Assembly: GCA_036939755.1 (NCBI GenBank)
Contig: JALLAZ010000393.1
Coordinates: 1 to 16,181, forward strand
Length of the DNA stretch: 16,181 bases
Origin: Stephanodiscus triporus
Taxonomy: Eukaryota > Bacillariophyta > Thalassiosirophyceae > Thalassiosirales > Thalassiosiraceae
Direction: 5' to 3'
The notes under the pieces are model-generated. The model was not told the origin of the DNA. It ran no database searches and was given only the letters and a program-made list of their open reading frames with translations. Positions within the stretch are counted from its first letter, which is position 1, and each line of letters starts with the position of its first letter. The position numbers and the translations under genes are program-made. Below, in pieces: positions 1 to 7,156 of the stretch.

Positions 1-155
1 ATTTGCATGAAAATCATGCAAATCGCGATTTGCATGAATTTCATGCAAATCGTTTTCACCAGTATGTTTTCTACGAATTCCTTTGTGAAGAGCTTGCAAA
101 TCGCGATTTGCATGATTTTCATGCAAATCGCGATCTGCAAATGCAAGGTGATTTG
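1..155. repeat. Palindromic array of ATTTGCATGA / TCATGCAAAT
   Basis: Two adjacent hairpins, each ATTTGCATGA, a 3-nt loop, then TCATGCAAAT, occupy 1-23 and 28-50 and are joined by CGCG. After about 45 bp of unrelated sequence the same words return: GCAAATCGCGATTTGC (96-111, perfect palindrome), a third hairpin at 106-128, and degenerate copies to about 155. The array is cut by the left edge. The words contain ATGCAAAT, known elsewhere as an octamer motif; no function is implied here. It lies 0.5 kb upstream of the first gene. Confidence 0.85.
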
Positions 156-318
156 CAAGCGTTTTTTGTTACATAAAAAGTAGCAGTCTATTTTGGTACC
201 AAAAAGGGGTCACGGCGGCATCAGAATTCAGTTCTGAGTGGTGTGGCTGGCCCCTCCGCCGAACATTCCCTCAGCCTCATTTGTATTTGGGTATCTGTTA
301 TTACTCGGTATCTACATG

Positions 319-333
319 CCTCTAGAGAGAGAT
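319..333. promoter_or_regulatory. Shared GA-rich element, copy 1
   Basis: CCTCTAGAGAGAGAT lies upstream of the first gene. The identical 15-mer occurs at 7024-7038 upstream of STT3. It contains the palindrome TCTAGA followed by a GA run, so it is partly low-complexity. A promoter role is inference only. Confidence 0.3.
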
Positions 334-676
334 TCCTGACTGTCCGGCGCGAAAACGCGAAACGAAATTTTGCCGTTCGTACTTAAGTACGATACGACAC
401 AGAATCCAAATCAAATGGCAATGCTTTTGCCGCTCAAGGCCGAATTGTTTGCCAATGTCTATCATGATGGAAGGCATTCCCATGGTCAACAATAGATATT
501 CATTTGATTTGGATTCTGTAATATTTTTGTGGCAGATTTTTCTGTTGGTTTTAACACTAGGTAGGTACTCTATGTTGCGGATCCATTATTCATGTATGGT
601 ACTCCACCACCGAGCAGAACATGATACAAAGGACTCTCTAGAAAGGGGAGTAATAAACGCATCAAGCCAGAAGAAG

Positions 677-1708
677 ATGACGCCCCCAACCTCTCTACAG
701 CTAGAGATCACCCCGACAAACTTCGAATCGGATGAATCCGGTTCTCCGTCGCAGATTTCGACGGGCGATGCTCCGCCGCAAATGACGAGCGAGGACGACG
801 ACGCGGTCATTTCCATCCTCTCCAACACCTTCTTCGTCGCCGGGGGTTTCTTTTTCGTCATGGCCACCGCCTGGGACTATGCCATGTATTCCAATGCCGC
901 AGACCCGGATAACCTCGACCTCCACTCTGTACTGAGCGCCCTGGGATACGTGATATACCAGGGGCTTTGGATCATGGGGCCGTTGGTGTACTTCCTGAAC
1001 AGCATAATCGACGTCAAGTGGGCGCTGATCGTTAAGGCGCGTGATGCCGCGAGGACGAATTATCTCGAAAAGCTGGCGTCCGAAACGCCCGTCGCGCCCG
1101 ACGAATCCGGGAAGGGGGGTCGAATCAAGGCCGCATTGAGGCGTCCCAAGAACATGCTGCGCCGCATGAAGAGGAACATGGGCTCTCGTAGGACGTTGGG
1201 GGCCGCTTCCACCTTCGGCCTTGGGGCCCTCCTGGGCCTCGTCGCCTCGATTATGAACTTGGGGGCGACCGACACCTCCCTCGGCCAGGAAGAGAGCGAC
1301 AACTTATACGCCTGGGCGGCCAAGCTGAGTAGTGGCAGCACGCACGTGTATTTCATCAGCGCGATCGTTGCGCTGTGGAGACCTCCGTCGGCGTTCCTTG
1401 CACTATGCCAACCATCGTCGGGGGGCGGTACCGATAACGTCGCCGGCGTTCCATGGTATTCCAGCCCCCGTACTCTTTTTTCTTACGGAGACGTCCTCTT
1501 CGGCACGGCGGCTTTGATTGATGTTTGTCTTGCAGATGCGTCAATTGACGATGGATTCCTTTCGTTGCCCATTGCCTCGTCTGTACTTTGGACAGTGGAT
1601 GCGTTGCTGTACTTGAGGGGAGATTACGTCACTTTCTATCTTTTGAAGGACATCGAAAACGATACCTCTGACAACGACACCCCTGTCATTGTTGAAGAGA
1701 TGGTATAA
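677..1708 (+). CDS. Multi-pass membrane protein of unknown family
   Basis: I do not recognise this protein. From ATG 677 it is 343 aa: an acidic, Ser/Pro-rich N-terminus (about 1-42), then about six hydrophobic stretches near residues 44-70, 82-115, 172-195, 222-240, 264-285 and 295-315. A very basic loop lies at about 145-170 (KAALRRPKNMLRRMKRN), and the C-terminal tail is short and acidic. The frame is open without a break from ATG 449, which would add 76 residues. That extension is AT-rich and unlike the GC-rich body, and includes text resembling a 5' leader, so I prefer 677. A 26-codon upstream ORF starts at 415 in a good context (CAAATCAAATGGCA). It could be a uORF or, joined by an intron 485-560, an alternative first exon that would keep frame. 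The role and compartment cannot be told from sequence. The coding call is fairly secure; the start is not. Confidence 0.65.
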   Translation: MTPPTSLQLEITPTNFESDESGSPSQISTGDAPPQMTSEDDDAVISILSNTFFVAGGFFFVMATAWDYAMYSNAADPDNLDLHSVLSALGYVIYQGLWIMGPLVYFLNSIIDVKWALIVKARDAARTNYLEKLASETPVAPDESGKGGRIKAALRRPKNMLRRMKRNMGSRRTLGAASTFGLGALLGLVASIMNLGATDTSLGQEESDNLYAWAAKLSSGSTHVYFISAIVALWRPPSAFLALCQPSSGGGTDNVAGVPWYSSPRTLFSYGDVLFGTAALIDVCLADASIDDGFLSLPIASSVLWTVDALLYLRGDYVTFYLLKDIENDTSDNDTPVIVEEMV

Positions 1709-1770
1709 CTCGTCATGTACACAATCTCTGTCATCGTTGAAGAGATGGTATAACTCATCACGTACATAAA
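1683..1770 (+). repeat. 45-bp tandem duplication across the stop codon
   Basis: Two direct copies offset by exactly 45 bp (1683 and 1728) share 'ttgaagagatggtataact' and most flanking bases. The first copy encodes the gene's last residues, VIVEEMV-stop; the second repeats this text, stop included, in the 3' UTR. A weaker, diverged similarity (gatacccctgacattatcaaagaga) is visible at about 1799-1823. Confidence 0.85.
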
Positions 1771-2197
1771 GAACAAATCATTCAAGGAAGATCAGAAATG
1801 ATACCCCTGACATTATCAAAGAGAACACCGGAACATTGCCGACGATATTTTGTATCCACGAAGAGAAAGTACAAATTATTCACTGATAATCACACGTGTT
1901 TGTTGTATTTTTCATGGTATCTAGTGGAGAGATTGTTAGCTATATACTGCACCTTATGGGACCTAAGAATCAGCAATTTCTTCCATAAGTCGTACAATAA
2001 TATCCTCGTAAAGCTTGGCTAGTAGTGCTTCTCACGTAGTAGAACAACGAAGAGGGGAGTGCACATCCGTATGACCACATCAAATAACATATTACTCATG
2101 GCCAATAGCTCGCTTCGGCACTCAGCATTTAACCAAGAGAGTCGCTTGTGCTTGGTTTGATCGGGTTCCTTGGTTACGACCCCCTTTCGCCTTCCAT
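1771..2197. other. Intergenic stretch between convergent genes
   Basis: The short open frames here look random. The only structure I see is AACCAAG at 2131-2137 pairing with CTTGGTT at 2151-2157, a 7-bp stem with a 13-nt loop, 40 bp beyond the stop of the minus-strand kinase. No poly(A) signal is obvious. Confidence 0.5.
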
Positions 2198-2992
2198 TTA
2201 TGGTATGAGTGGTAGTTGCGTAACTATGGTGGTAGATTGATGCAATACGCTTCGTTCAATGAACTCCAACAGAAGCTTTGCATTGGTATCTACTGTGTCA
2301 CGGCCGTCGAGTAAAACATGGGGGAAGTCAACTGGTTGAAATTCCCATTCTGAGATGGTTTCATTGCTACTGTTTTTGGCAACTTCCGAATTGTTCAGAG
2401 ATTCGGCCTTGTAAAAGTGTCCCTCTCGGCAAAGTATTCTCTCTTGGGCTAGGTCTTTGTGCGTGTCCACTAGTATCCAATGGGCATCAGGAAATGCATC
2501 CCTAAAAGCAGCACGAAGGTCGGTGTTGACAAAGCTAAAGGATACGATAACGATCAATGGGCGCGGGGCTTTTTGATGCACTGTTATTATTTCTCCCTTA
2601 ACAAAATGGGACGTGTTCGACATGAAGTCGGCCCTCTGCTGTAGTGTGGGGTACACTCCTTTGGAGAAGTTGTCCTGTGCAGTATTGATGGCGAGAGATG
2701 AAGTGTGATCAATGATGATTTTGGATATTCAAAGCTCGAAATTTCGTCTTACTCGCATCCATTGAGGAACACAAACATCCAGATCAAGATGCAAGAAATG
2801 ATGTTGCCTTAGGACATCATAGCCAATCAGCGAGCGAGCTGCTTCTGCGGAAATAGTAGATTTCCCCGCGCCTGGGCTGTGATGAGCATGACACACGGAG
2901 GAGAGCGCGATTGAGAATACAACTGCCAAAACCATCGGCAATCGTCAAATGGGGACCATTCCACATATTTACCGGCCAAAAACAACAAACAT
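2198..2992 (-). CDS. Small P-loop kinase, gluconokinase/shikimate-kinase-like (3 exons)
   Basis: I reconstruct three exons: 2992-2973 (20 nt), 2876-2753 and 2674-2198, with introns 2972-2877 (GTAAAT...CACAG, 96 nt) and 2752-2675 (GTAAGA...CACAG, 78 nt). The frames join exactly to give 206 aa. Splicing the tiny first exon yields MFVVFGRPGAGKST, a perfect Walker A motif (GxxxxGKS) straight after a beta-strand, as in nucleotide/sugar kinases. LDLDVCVP at about 36-43 sits where this superfamily has its substrate/Mg acidic pair, and YPTLQQR where gluconokinases have PLTDxDR. A hydrophobic strand (PLIVIVSFSF) and the CREGHFYKAE motif match the lid and 'R-x-GHF' region of gluconate kinases. Such enzymes phosphorylate small hydroxyl substrates with ATP; the substrate here is unknown. 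E. coli-type gluconokinases are about 175 aa, so the length fits. Another AAA_33-type P-loop ATPase is possible. Confidence 0.68.
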
Positions 2993-3392
2993 ATGAGTTA
3001 TCCCGTGCATCATCCCGTTGGTTTGGTCGTTGATAGAAGTAGTACAGTACTCGCGGAGATAAGTCTCGTGCTTCGTGCTAGAGAGCTGTTGTGGTGCAAT
3101 GGATGGAGGATTCAGCCTTTGTCCTCACTCACCGGCGGCGGCGGGCAAGGCCGGGGGTGGGATGTCCGATCCCATCCCGTTGCAAACATGGCGGGAACAG
3201 CGTGTCCCGCAGTTTCACTCTTGTGTATCAATTCCTGTGCACCCTTTCCCTGAAAAAATCCCACTTTCTTTTTTAGCGCGCACTCCTTCCGCTGCCAATT
3301 TTGCAAGTCCGAAGCTTCTGCGCAGGCCGCCGAGACCAAAATGGATACTTAATAAAAACACTACCGCCGCTCAAGATACACCTTCTATCGAC
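2993..3392. promoter_or_regulatory. Divergent promoter region
   Basis: 400 bp separate the kinase start (minus strand) from the secreted-protein start (plus strand). A CCAAT sequence at about 3294-3298 lies 100 bp upstream of ATG 3393. A GC-rich patch (3130-3185) contains GGGATG/CATCCC inverted words. The plus frame is open back to 3075, but the upstream part lacks a signal-peptide start and has low-complexity composition, so I treat it as untranslated. Shared regulation is inference. Confidence 0.4.
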
Positions 3393-4697
3393 ATGGGCAA
3401 GCAATATCTCTTTCTACTCACCCTACTCCAAGCCTTCGTTACGGCCCACGCCGTCACATGCGAAGGAAATGCGAGCAACTCGTGCAATGGCATGGTCAAC
3501 ACATGCACAAGTGAAGGATTGTGTGTTGTCAACACTTCCAATGGTAATTGTTGCTTGCTCTCTCCACCCTATGGTTCTAATGGCTGTGTTTCGAATCAGA
3601 ATGCTCTGGCCTGTGAGAGCCAATTAGGCGAAACGAATGTGGTTGTAGATGACTTAGCTGCGACTGCAGATGATATGACGAATGATTCGTCGGCGGTCGC
3701 AGTTGATTCTCTACCCGCACCAAGCCCAACTGCAACGCAAGCCCAACCCACAACTCTTTCAGTTGTAGACTCTCCGTCTGTTACCTCTACCGATGTACCT
3801 TCACCCATAGAACCGTGTTATCATGTTGAAATAGGTCTGATTTTTGATGAGTTTCCCGAGGAAACTAGGTGGGAAATCACGGAGGGCAAACGAAATTCCA
3901 TCCAGAACGCAGACGCTGTCATTGTGAAAGAATCTCCCTTTTATGATCCTGACCAAGACTATGTAGAGGCGAGTGAGACTCACGTTGTCTGCATTCCCAG
4001 TGGAAGGTATACGTTCACGATTATGGATAGGAACAGTGATGGCATGTGCTGCGACAACGGAGAGGGGCGTTATGCGGTGACGTACCGAGAAACTGGCGAA
4101 ATCATCACTCACGGAGCAGCTTTTGACCAGTTCGAGAGTGTCTCGTTTGTGGTCCCTTTTGTTGCGCCGCCGCTGAGAGATGCCGACGGCGACGGCGTCG
4201 AAGACCGGACGAAGAATATTTTCCCCGAAATGATTCTAACTGACGACGGTTCCCCGCTACCAACATGCCCAAATGAGTTTGGGCTGCACTTGGAAACGGA
4301 TGATTACGGCATAGAGACTACGTGGGAACTACGAAAACGATCCACTACGGAGAATTACGAAGATGGAAAAGTCGTTGCCAGTGGGGGTCCATATACAAGT
4401 GATTTTACGTATGATGTTTCGTACTGTTTGTATCCCGGCAGTTACACGTTTGTGTTTTTGGATTGGCAGTGCGATGGATTGATTGGAAATAAGTTGACAG
4501 GAAGTTACACACTCAAGGTAAATGGGCAAAATGTTCACACCGGAGGAACATCAATGGATAATTATTGGGAAGAAGTGAAATTAGAATTCAAGAATGAGAT
4601 TAACACAAATGGTGGTATGTCATTGAGCAACCGCATGATGGTTGGTGTTAGCTGGATGTGTGGTTTTGTGATCATGTCTGCCGCTTTTGTATGGTAG
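3393..4697 (+). CDS. Secreted, probably GPI-anchored protein with two W-x-L/DGDG repeats
   Basis: From ATG 3393 the product is 434 aa. MGKQYLFLLTLLQAFVTAHA is a clear signal peptide cleaved near AHA/VTC, which decides the start. A Cys-rich, NxS/T-containing N-terminal domain (about 22-72) is followed by a Ser/Thr/Pro linker (about 90-145). Two homologous repeats follow. Repeat 1 has CYHVEIGL, FPEETRWEI, GRYTFTIMDRNSDGMCC; repeat 2 has CPNEFGLHL, GIETTWELRKR, GSYTFVFLDWQCDGL. Between them lies DADGDGVEDR, a calcium-loop-like DxDGDGxxD. I know this repeat type from many secreted stramenopile proteins, where its fold and role are not settled. The C-terminus ends in a hydrophobic segment (VGVSWMCGFVIMSAAFVW) after a small polar stretch (NTNGGMSLSN), typical of a GPI-anchor signal; a membrane anchor is the alternative. 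It probably acts at the cell surface or outside the cell. Confidence 0.72.
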   Translation: MGKQYLFLLTLLQAFVTAHAVTCEGNASNSCNGMVNTCTSEGLCVVNTSNGNCCLLSPPYGSNGCVSNQNALACESQLGETNVVVDDLAATADDMTNDSSAVAVDSLPAPSPTATQAQPTTLSVVDSPSVTSTDVPSPIEPCYHVEIGLIFDEFPEETRWEITEGKRNSIQNADAVIVKESPFYDPDQDYVEASETHVVCIPSGRYTFTIMDRNSDGMCCDNGEGRYAVTYRETGEIITHGAAFDQFESVSFVVPFVAPPLRDADGDGVEDRTKNIFPEMILTDDGSPLPTCPNEFGLHLETDDYGIETTWELRKRSTTENYEDGKVVASGGPYTSDFTYDVSYCLYPGSYTFVFLDWQCDGLIGNKLTGSYTLKVNGQNVHTGGTSMDNYWEEVKLEFKNEINTNGGMSLSNRMMVGVSWMCGFVIMSAAFVW

Positions 4698-5111
4698 TGT
4701 CAAGTGGCTTCTTGTTGTTGCTTGTGACCCTTCATCAAAGAGGACTGCATTGCATTGAAATGTTTTACAATATGTTAGTAAAGTTGGAGTATGTGATTTT
4801 AACTATGTACGAGACATGGAGTCACAGTAGAGATAGCTACATCACTTCATAAAAGGACGCTGGAAATACATACTTTTATCCTGCTGCTAGAGTTGTACAG
4901 GCACTGGAGTTGAGTGATATTGGGTGACTGCCGTAATTCGATTTTTGGAGTTTTTGTTCAATGTTTAGCGAGTCCAGGTTCAAAACAAGGCCACTTGTTT
5001 GTTCTTTTGTTCTGAAGTTGGATCAGTTGGCCGGCCAGCCAATCCAAATTCAGATTGCCGGTCCAAAGTTCTAAACTTTTTTCTGGACTTGATCTACCTG
5101 AACCTTGCACC
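4698..5111. other. Intergenic stretch, no gene seen
   Basis: This is the 3' flank of the secreted-protein gene followed by mixed sequence. From about 4960 the composition begins to resemble the decayed gene downstream. I find no supported coding region, RNA or repeat. Confidence 0.5.
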
Positions 5112-5970
5112 ATGGACAACAAGAGCCAGGTCCAGGTAGCTAGTGGCGGACGCCCTCCTGGTGCCGCCAATCATCAGAACAACCTCCTCATTGATATTGC
5201 TGAGCGGCTTCTCCCCCAGGGCCTGGAGGGCTGAAAGAAGGCCGCTCTGGAGTACCAAAGAGAGTCTAATGAGATGAATCTTTGCAGCGGAGAGGATGTT
5301 CACAACAATTGGGTTAAGAAGGCAAACCTTGCGACCTTCTTGACCACCACTTCCACTGCCTTGCAATTGAACATCCCATTCAGGATCAAGGAGCCAAGAA
5401 CAGCACTATTTTGGGCATCAATTTGGCGGAGTCCAATCATCGTGATGATGATGGCAGCAATGACATGACTGTGCCAATGCCTACGATGGTGCTGCTAAAG
5501 ACAATATTCAGATTCCTGTCAACTGTCAATCGTGAAATGAAGAGGCGGCGGCAGCAAATGTTGATGTAGGCAAAATGAATGCAGCGGTTGCTCATGGTGT
5601 GGATGTGGCGAGGGTTCTCCCTCAGTCATTGCCCACATTTGTTGGTGGCGAGCTCCACAATCAAGCAAGTAGTGCTGTTTCTTCTTCCACCAGCCAAGGC
5701 AGTGGTGGTGGCAGTAAAAGGACTGCACTGAGGAGGAGCCGCCCGTCATCCTTACTAGTGCTTGAGAGCAGAGGGGAGTTGGAAGAAAGACCAAGAATTC
5801 TACAAATCGCGATCGTGTGTCACTCTCAAAGTCTATTCAAAAATGGCCACATCTCTTGAAGGCGCAGGGAAGGGAGAAAGTGGGATGATGATCTCGGTAC
5901 ATTTGCAATGCAGCAGCAGATATTTCAGCAGCAGATTCAGATGTATCAGGTCTATGCTGTTTATACATAG
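5112..5970 (+). pseudogene. Decayed gene, possibly Myb/SANT-like domain protein of transposon type
   Basis: The reading starts MDNKSQVQVASGG at ATG 5112 and runs 40 codons to TGA 5232-5234. It continues in the same frame as KKAALEYQRESNEMN...EDVHNNWVKK. Reading the stop as Trp (TGG to TGA) gives EGW-KKAALEYQ...W-KK, the Trp spacing of Myb/SANT-like domains found in transposon-derived proteins. A frame change near 5320-5345 gives LAIEHPIQDQGAKNSTILG and an Asp-rich stretch. Another frame from about 5575 is Ser/Gly-rich (SSAVSSSTSQGSGGG). A third ends in a Gln-rich coiled-coil-like tail (MQQQIFQQQIQMYQ) and TAG 5968-5970. The order (DNA-binding-like head, low-complexity middle, Gln-rich tail) suggests one ancestral protein broken by at least one stop and about three frameshifts. 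The family assignment is tentative; the decay is clearer. Confidence 0.5.
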
Positions 5971-6000
5971 GGAATCCGCCAAATTTGTACTGAAAAAGCA

Positions 6001-6093
6001 TAGACATTATGTCTAGGTCTAGACTCTAGGAGGTCTAGACCTAGACATGATGTCTACGCGTAGACATAGAGTCTAGACCTAGACATGCGTCTA
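6001..6093. repeat. Palindromic array of TAGAC / GTCTA words
   Basis: This is about 93 bp built almost only of TAGAC and its complement GTCTA. It includes AGACATTATGTCT, the perfect palindromes AGGTCTAGACCT and TCTACGCGTAGA, AGACATGATGTCT and AGACATAGAGTCT. Larger nested palindromes form when the units are combined. It follows directly on the decayed gene. Confidence 0.85.
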
Positions 6094-6125
6094 AAAAGTA
6101 TGCAGGTAAATAGTACTGGCTATGA

Positions 6126-6515
6126 AGAGACACTCGTACTTCTTGTGTCCCCCCCACCGGCGGTCTCCGTTGCAAAGTGGACTCCAAGCTACATCATCAA
6201 GCCCGGCATCAAAATCCCTCAAGTCCACTGGAGACAGTCACTCCAATCACCAGGAAGACACTGGATTGGCTGGAAAGTTTCCTCAGTACACTCGATGGAT
6301 ATGATAAAATGATAAAAATACTAGGAGTACTACTACTACCGTATAGACCGGGGTTTAAGAACCACCGGGGTTTAAGAACCACCACTAAATCTATCGTAAT
6401 TAGCAAATTAGATAAACTCAAATTCGAGATTGATGCGACCGTTTTAAGAAAATGGGGGCCACACAAAAAGGATTCAGTGCAACAAGACGAATCCAACGGT
6501 ATACTGGTCGTCTAA
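6126..6515 (+). pseudogene. Possible PEX11-like N-terminal relic
   Basis: An open frame with no convincing in-frame ATG (first alternative start GTG 6177) contains LDWLESFLSTLDGYDKMIK at about 6266-6322. This resembles the PEX11 peroxisomal membrane protein N-terminus, where a 'L-x-x-F-L-x-x-x-x-G-R-D-K-x-x-K-x-x-Q-Y' helix is typical. The expected Q-Y after K-I-L is absent: the frame runs into CTACTACTAC repeats and a tandem repeat, then text that does not look coding. It may be a truncated copy, an isolated first exon, or chance. No later PEX11 parts are visible downstream. Confidence 0.22.
6348..6381. repeat. 17-bp tandem repeat, two copies
   Basis: CCGGGGTTTAAGAACCA occurs twice head to tail (6348-6364 and 6365-6381) without a mismatch. 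It lies within the PEX11-like relic and interrupts its sense. Confidence 0.9.
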
Positions 6516-7156
6516 TAAGGATTAACACAGCCCTCAATCTTAACTTTTCACCAATCGTACGTAAGGGTGCAATTTCTCAAAATTGCTTGGGCTGCGTTTT
6601 GCTTAGACTGCGTACATCAACTTCACATTCGGTTTGAGGCAGGGAAGGAAATTGGTGGTGGTGGGGGGGGGGGTGAGCCGAAGAGGAAATGTTCGAGGAG
6701 GGGTCTGAAGCGGCCAGGAGGGTCCATGGCGAATGGAAATAAGAGCATCTATTTTTTTTTTGTCAGGTCACAGAGAGATACTTAAAACTTCTCACAAAAC
6801 ATTCCACGTGGTGGATTACATACACAAAACATCTTTCCGAGAGAGATAACACCCAACTATTCTTAGTTTCTCGTAGAGTTCAACTGTTGGAATAGTACAA
6901 TGGAAACGTACATACAGACGCTCTACATCATATCCAAGATACGATATCGTACAATCTACCTATCGTTCGTATGGTATCTGTTTTAAAGGGCTGATAAGTA
7001 GTAGGATCGTCGTACTCTCTCTTCCTCTAGAGAGAGATCTTTAGAGAGATATCTAGGTACACCGCCGAAGTCCGAGTGTGGTTGGATTTATCGTTGCCCC
7101 GGAAGGCAGTGCTCATAGTGTCATCCTTTTCACTCTTCCATCAACTACAATAAATC
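6516..7156 (+). promoter_or_regulatory. STT3 upstream region
   Basis: No gene is supported here. It holds an 11-G run at 6663-6673 after a GGT repeat, an 11-T run near 6752-6762, a CCACGTGG palindrome (E/G-box-like) at about 6805-6812, the palindrome TACGATATCGTA near 6940, and the GA-rich 15-mer at 7024-7038. The last is about 120-130 bp before the STT3 start and could lie near the core promoter. Regulatory roles are inferred. Confidence 0.35.
7024..7038. promoter_or_regulatory. Shared GA-rich element, copy 2
   Basis: CCTCTAGAGAGAGAT here is identical to 319-333. It is followed within 15 bp by a second GA run (TTTAGAGAGATATC). It lies about 120 bp upstream of the STT3 ATG. Confidence 0.3.

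Noticed and set aside
1798..2022. 74-codon ORF after the first gene
   Set aside because: No protein-like composition; its start overlaps a decayed copy of the 3' duplication.
2885..2941. Signal peptide MPMVLAVVFSIALSSVCHA before the kinase P-loop
   Set aside because: It lies wholly inside a GT-AG intron. Splicing to the 20-nt upstream exon restores a perfect Walker A motif, whereas the unspliced reading breaks it.
3075..3392. Upstream extension of the secreted-protein ORF (106 codons)
   Set aside because: The extension would bury the signal peptide inside the protein. It has promoter-like GC patches and no protein-like pattern.
5232..5234. Selenocysteine or stop read-through at the in-frame TGA
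   Set aside because: Several frameshifts follow in the same gene, I see no SECIS-like hairpin downstream, and Trp rather than Sec fits the position.
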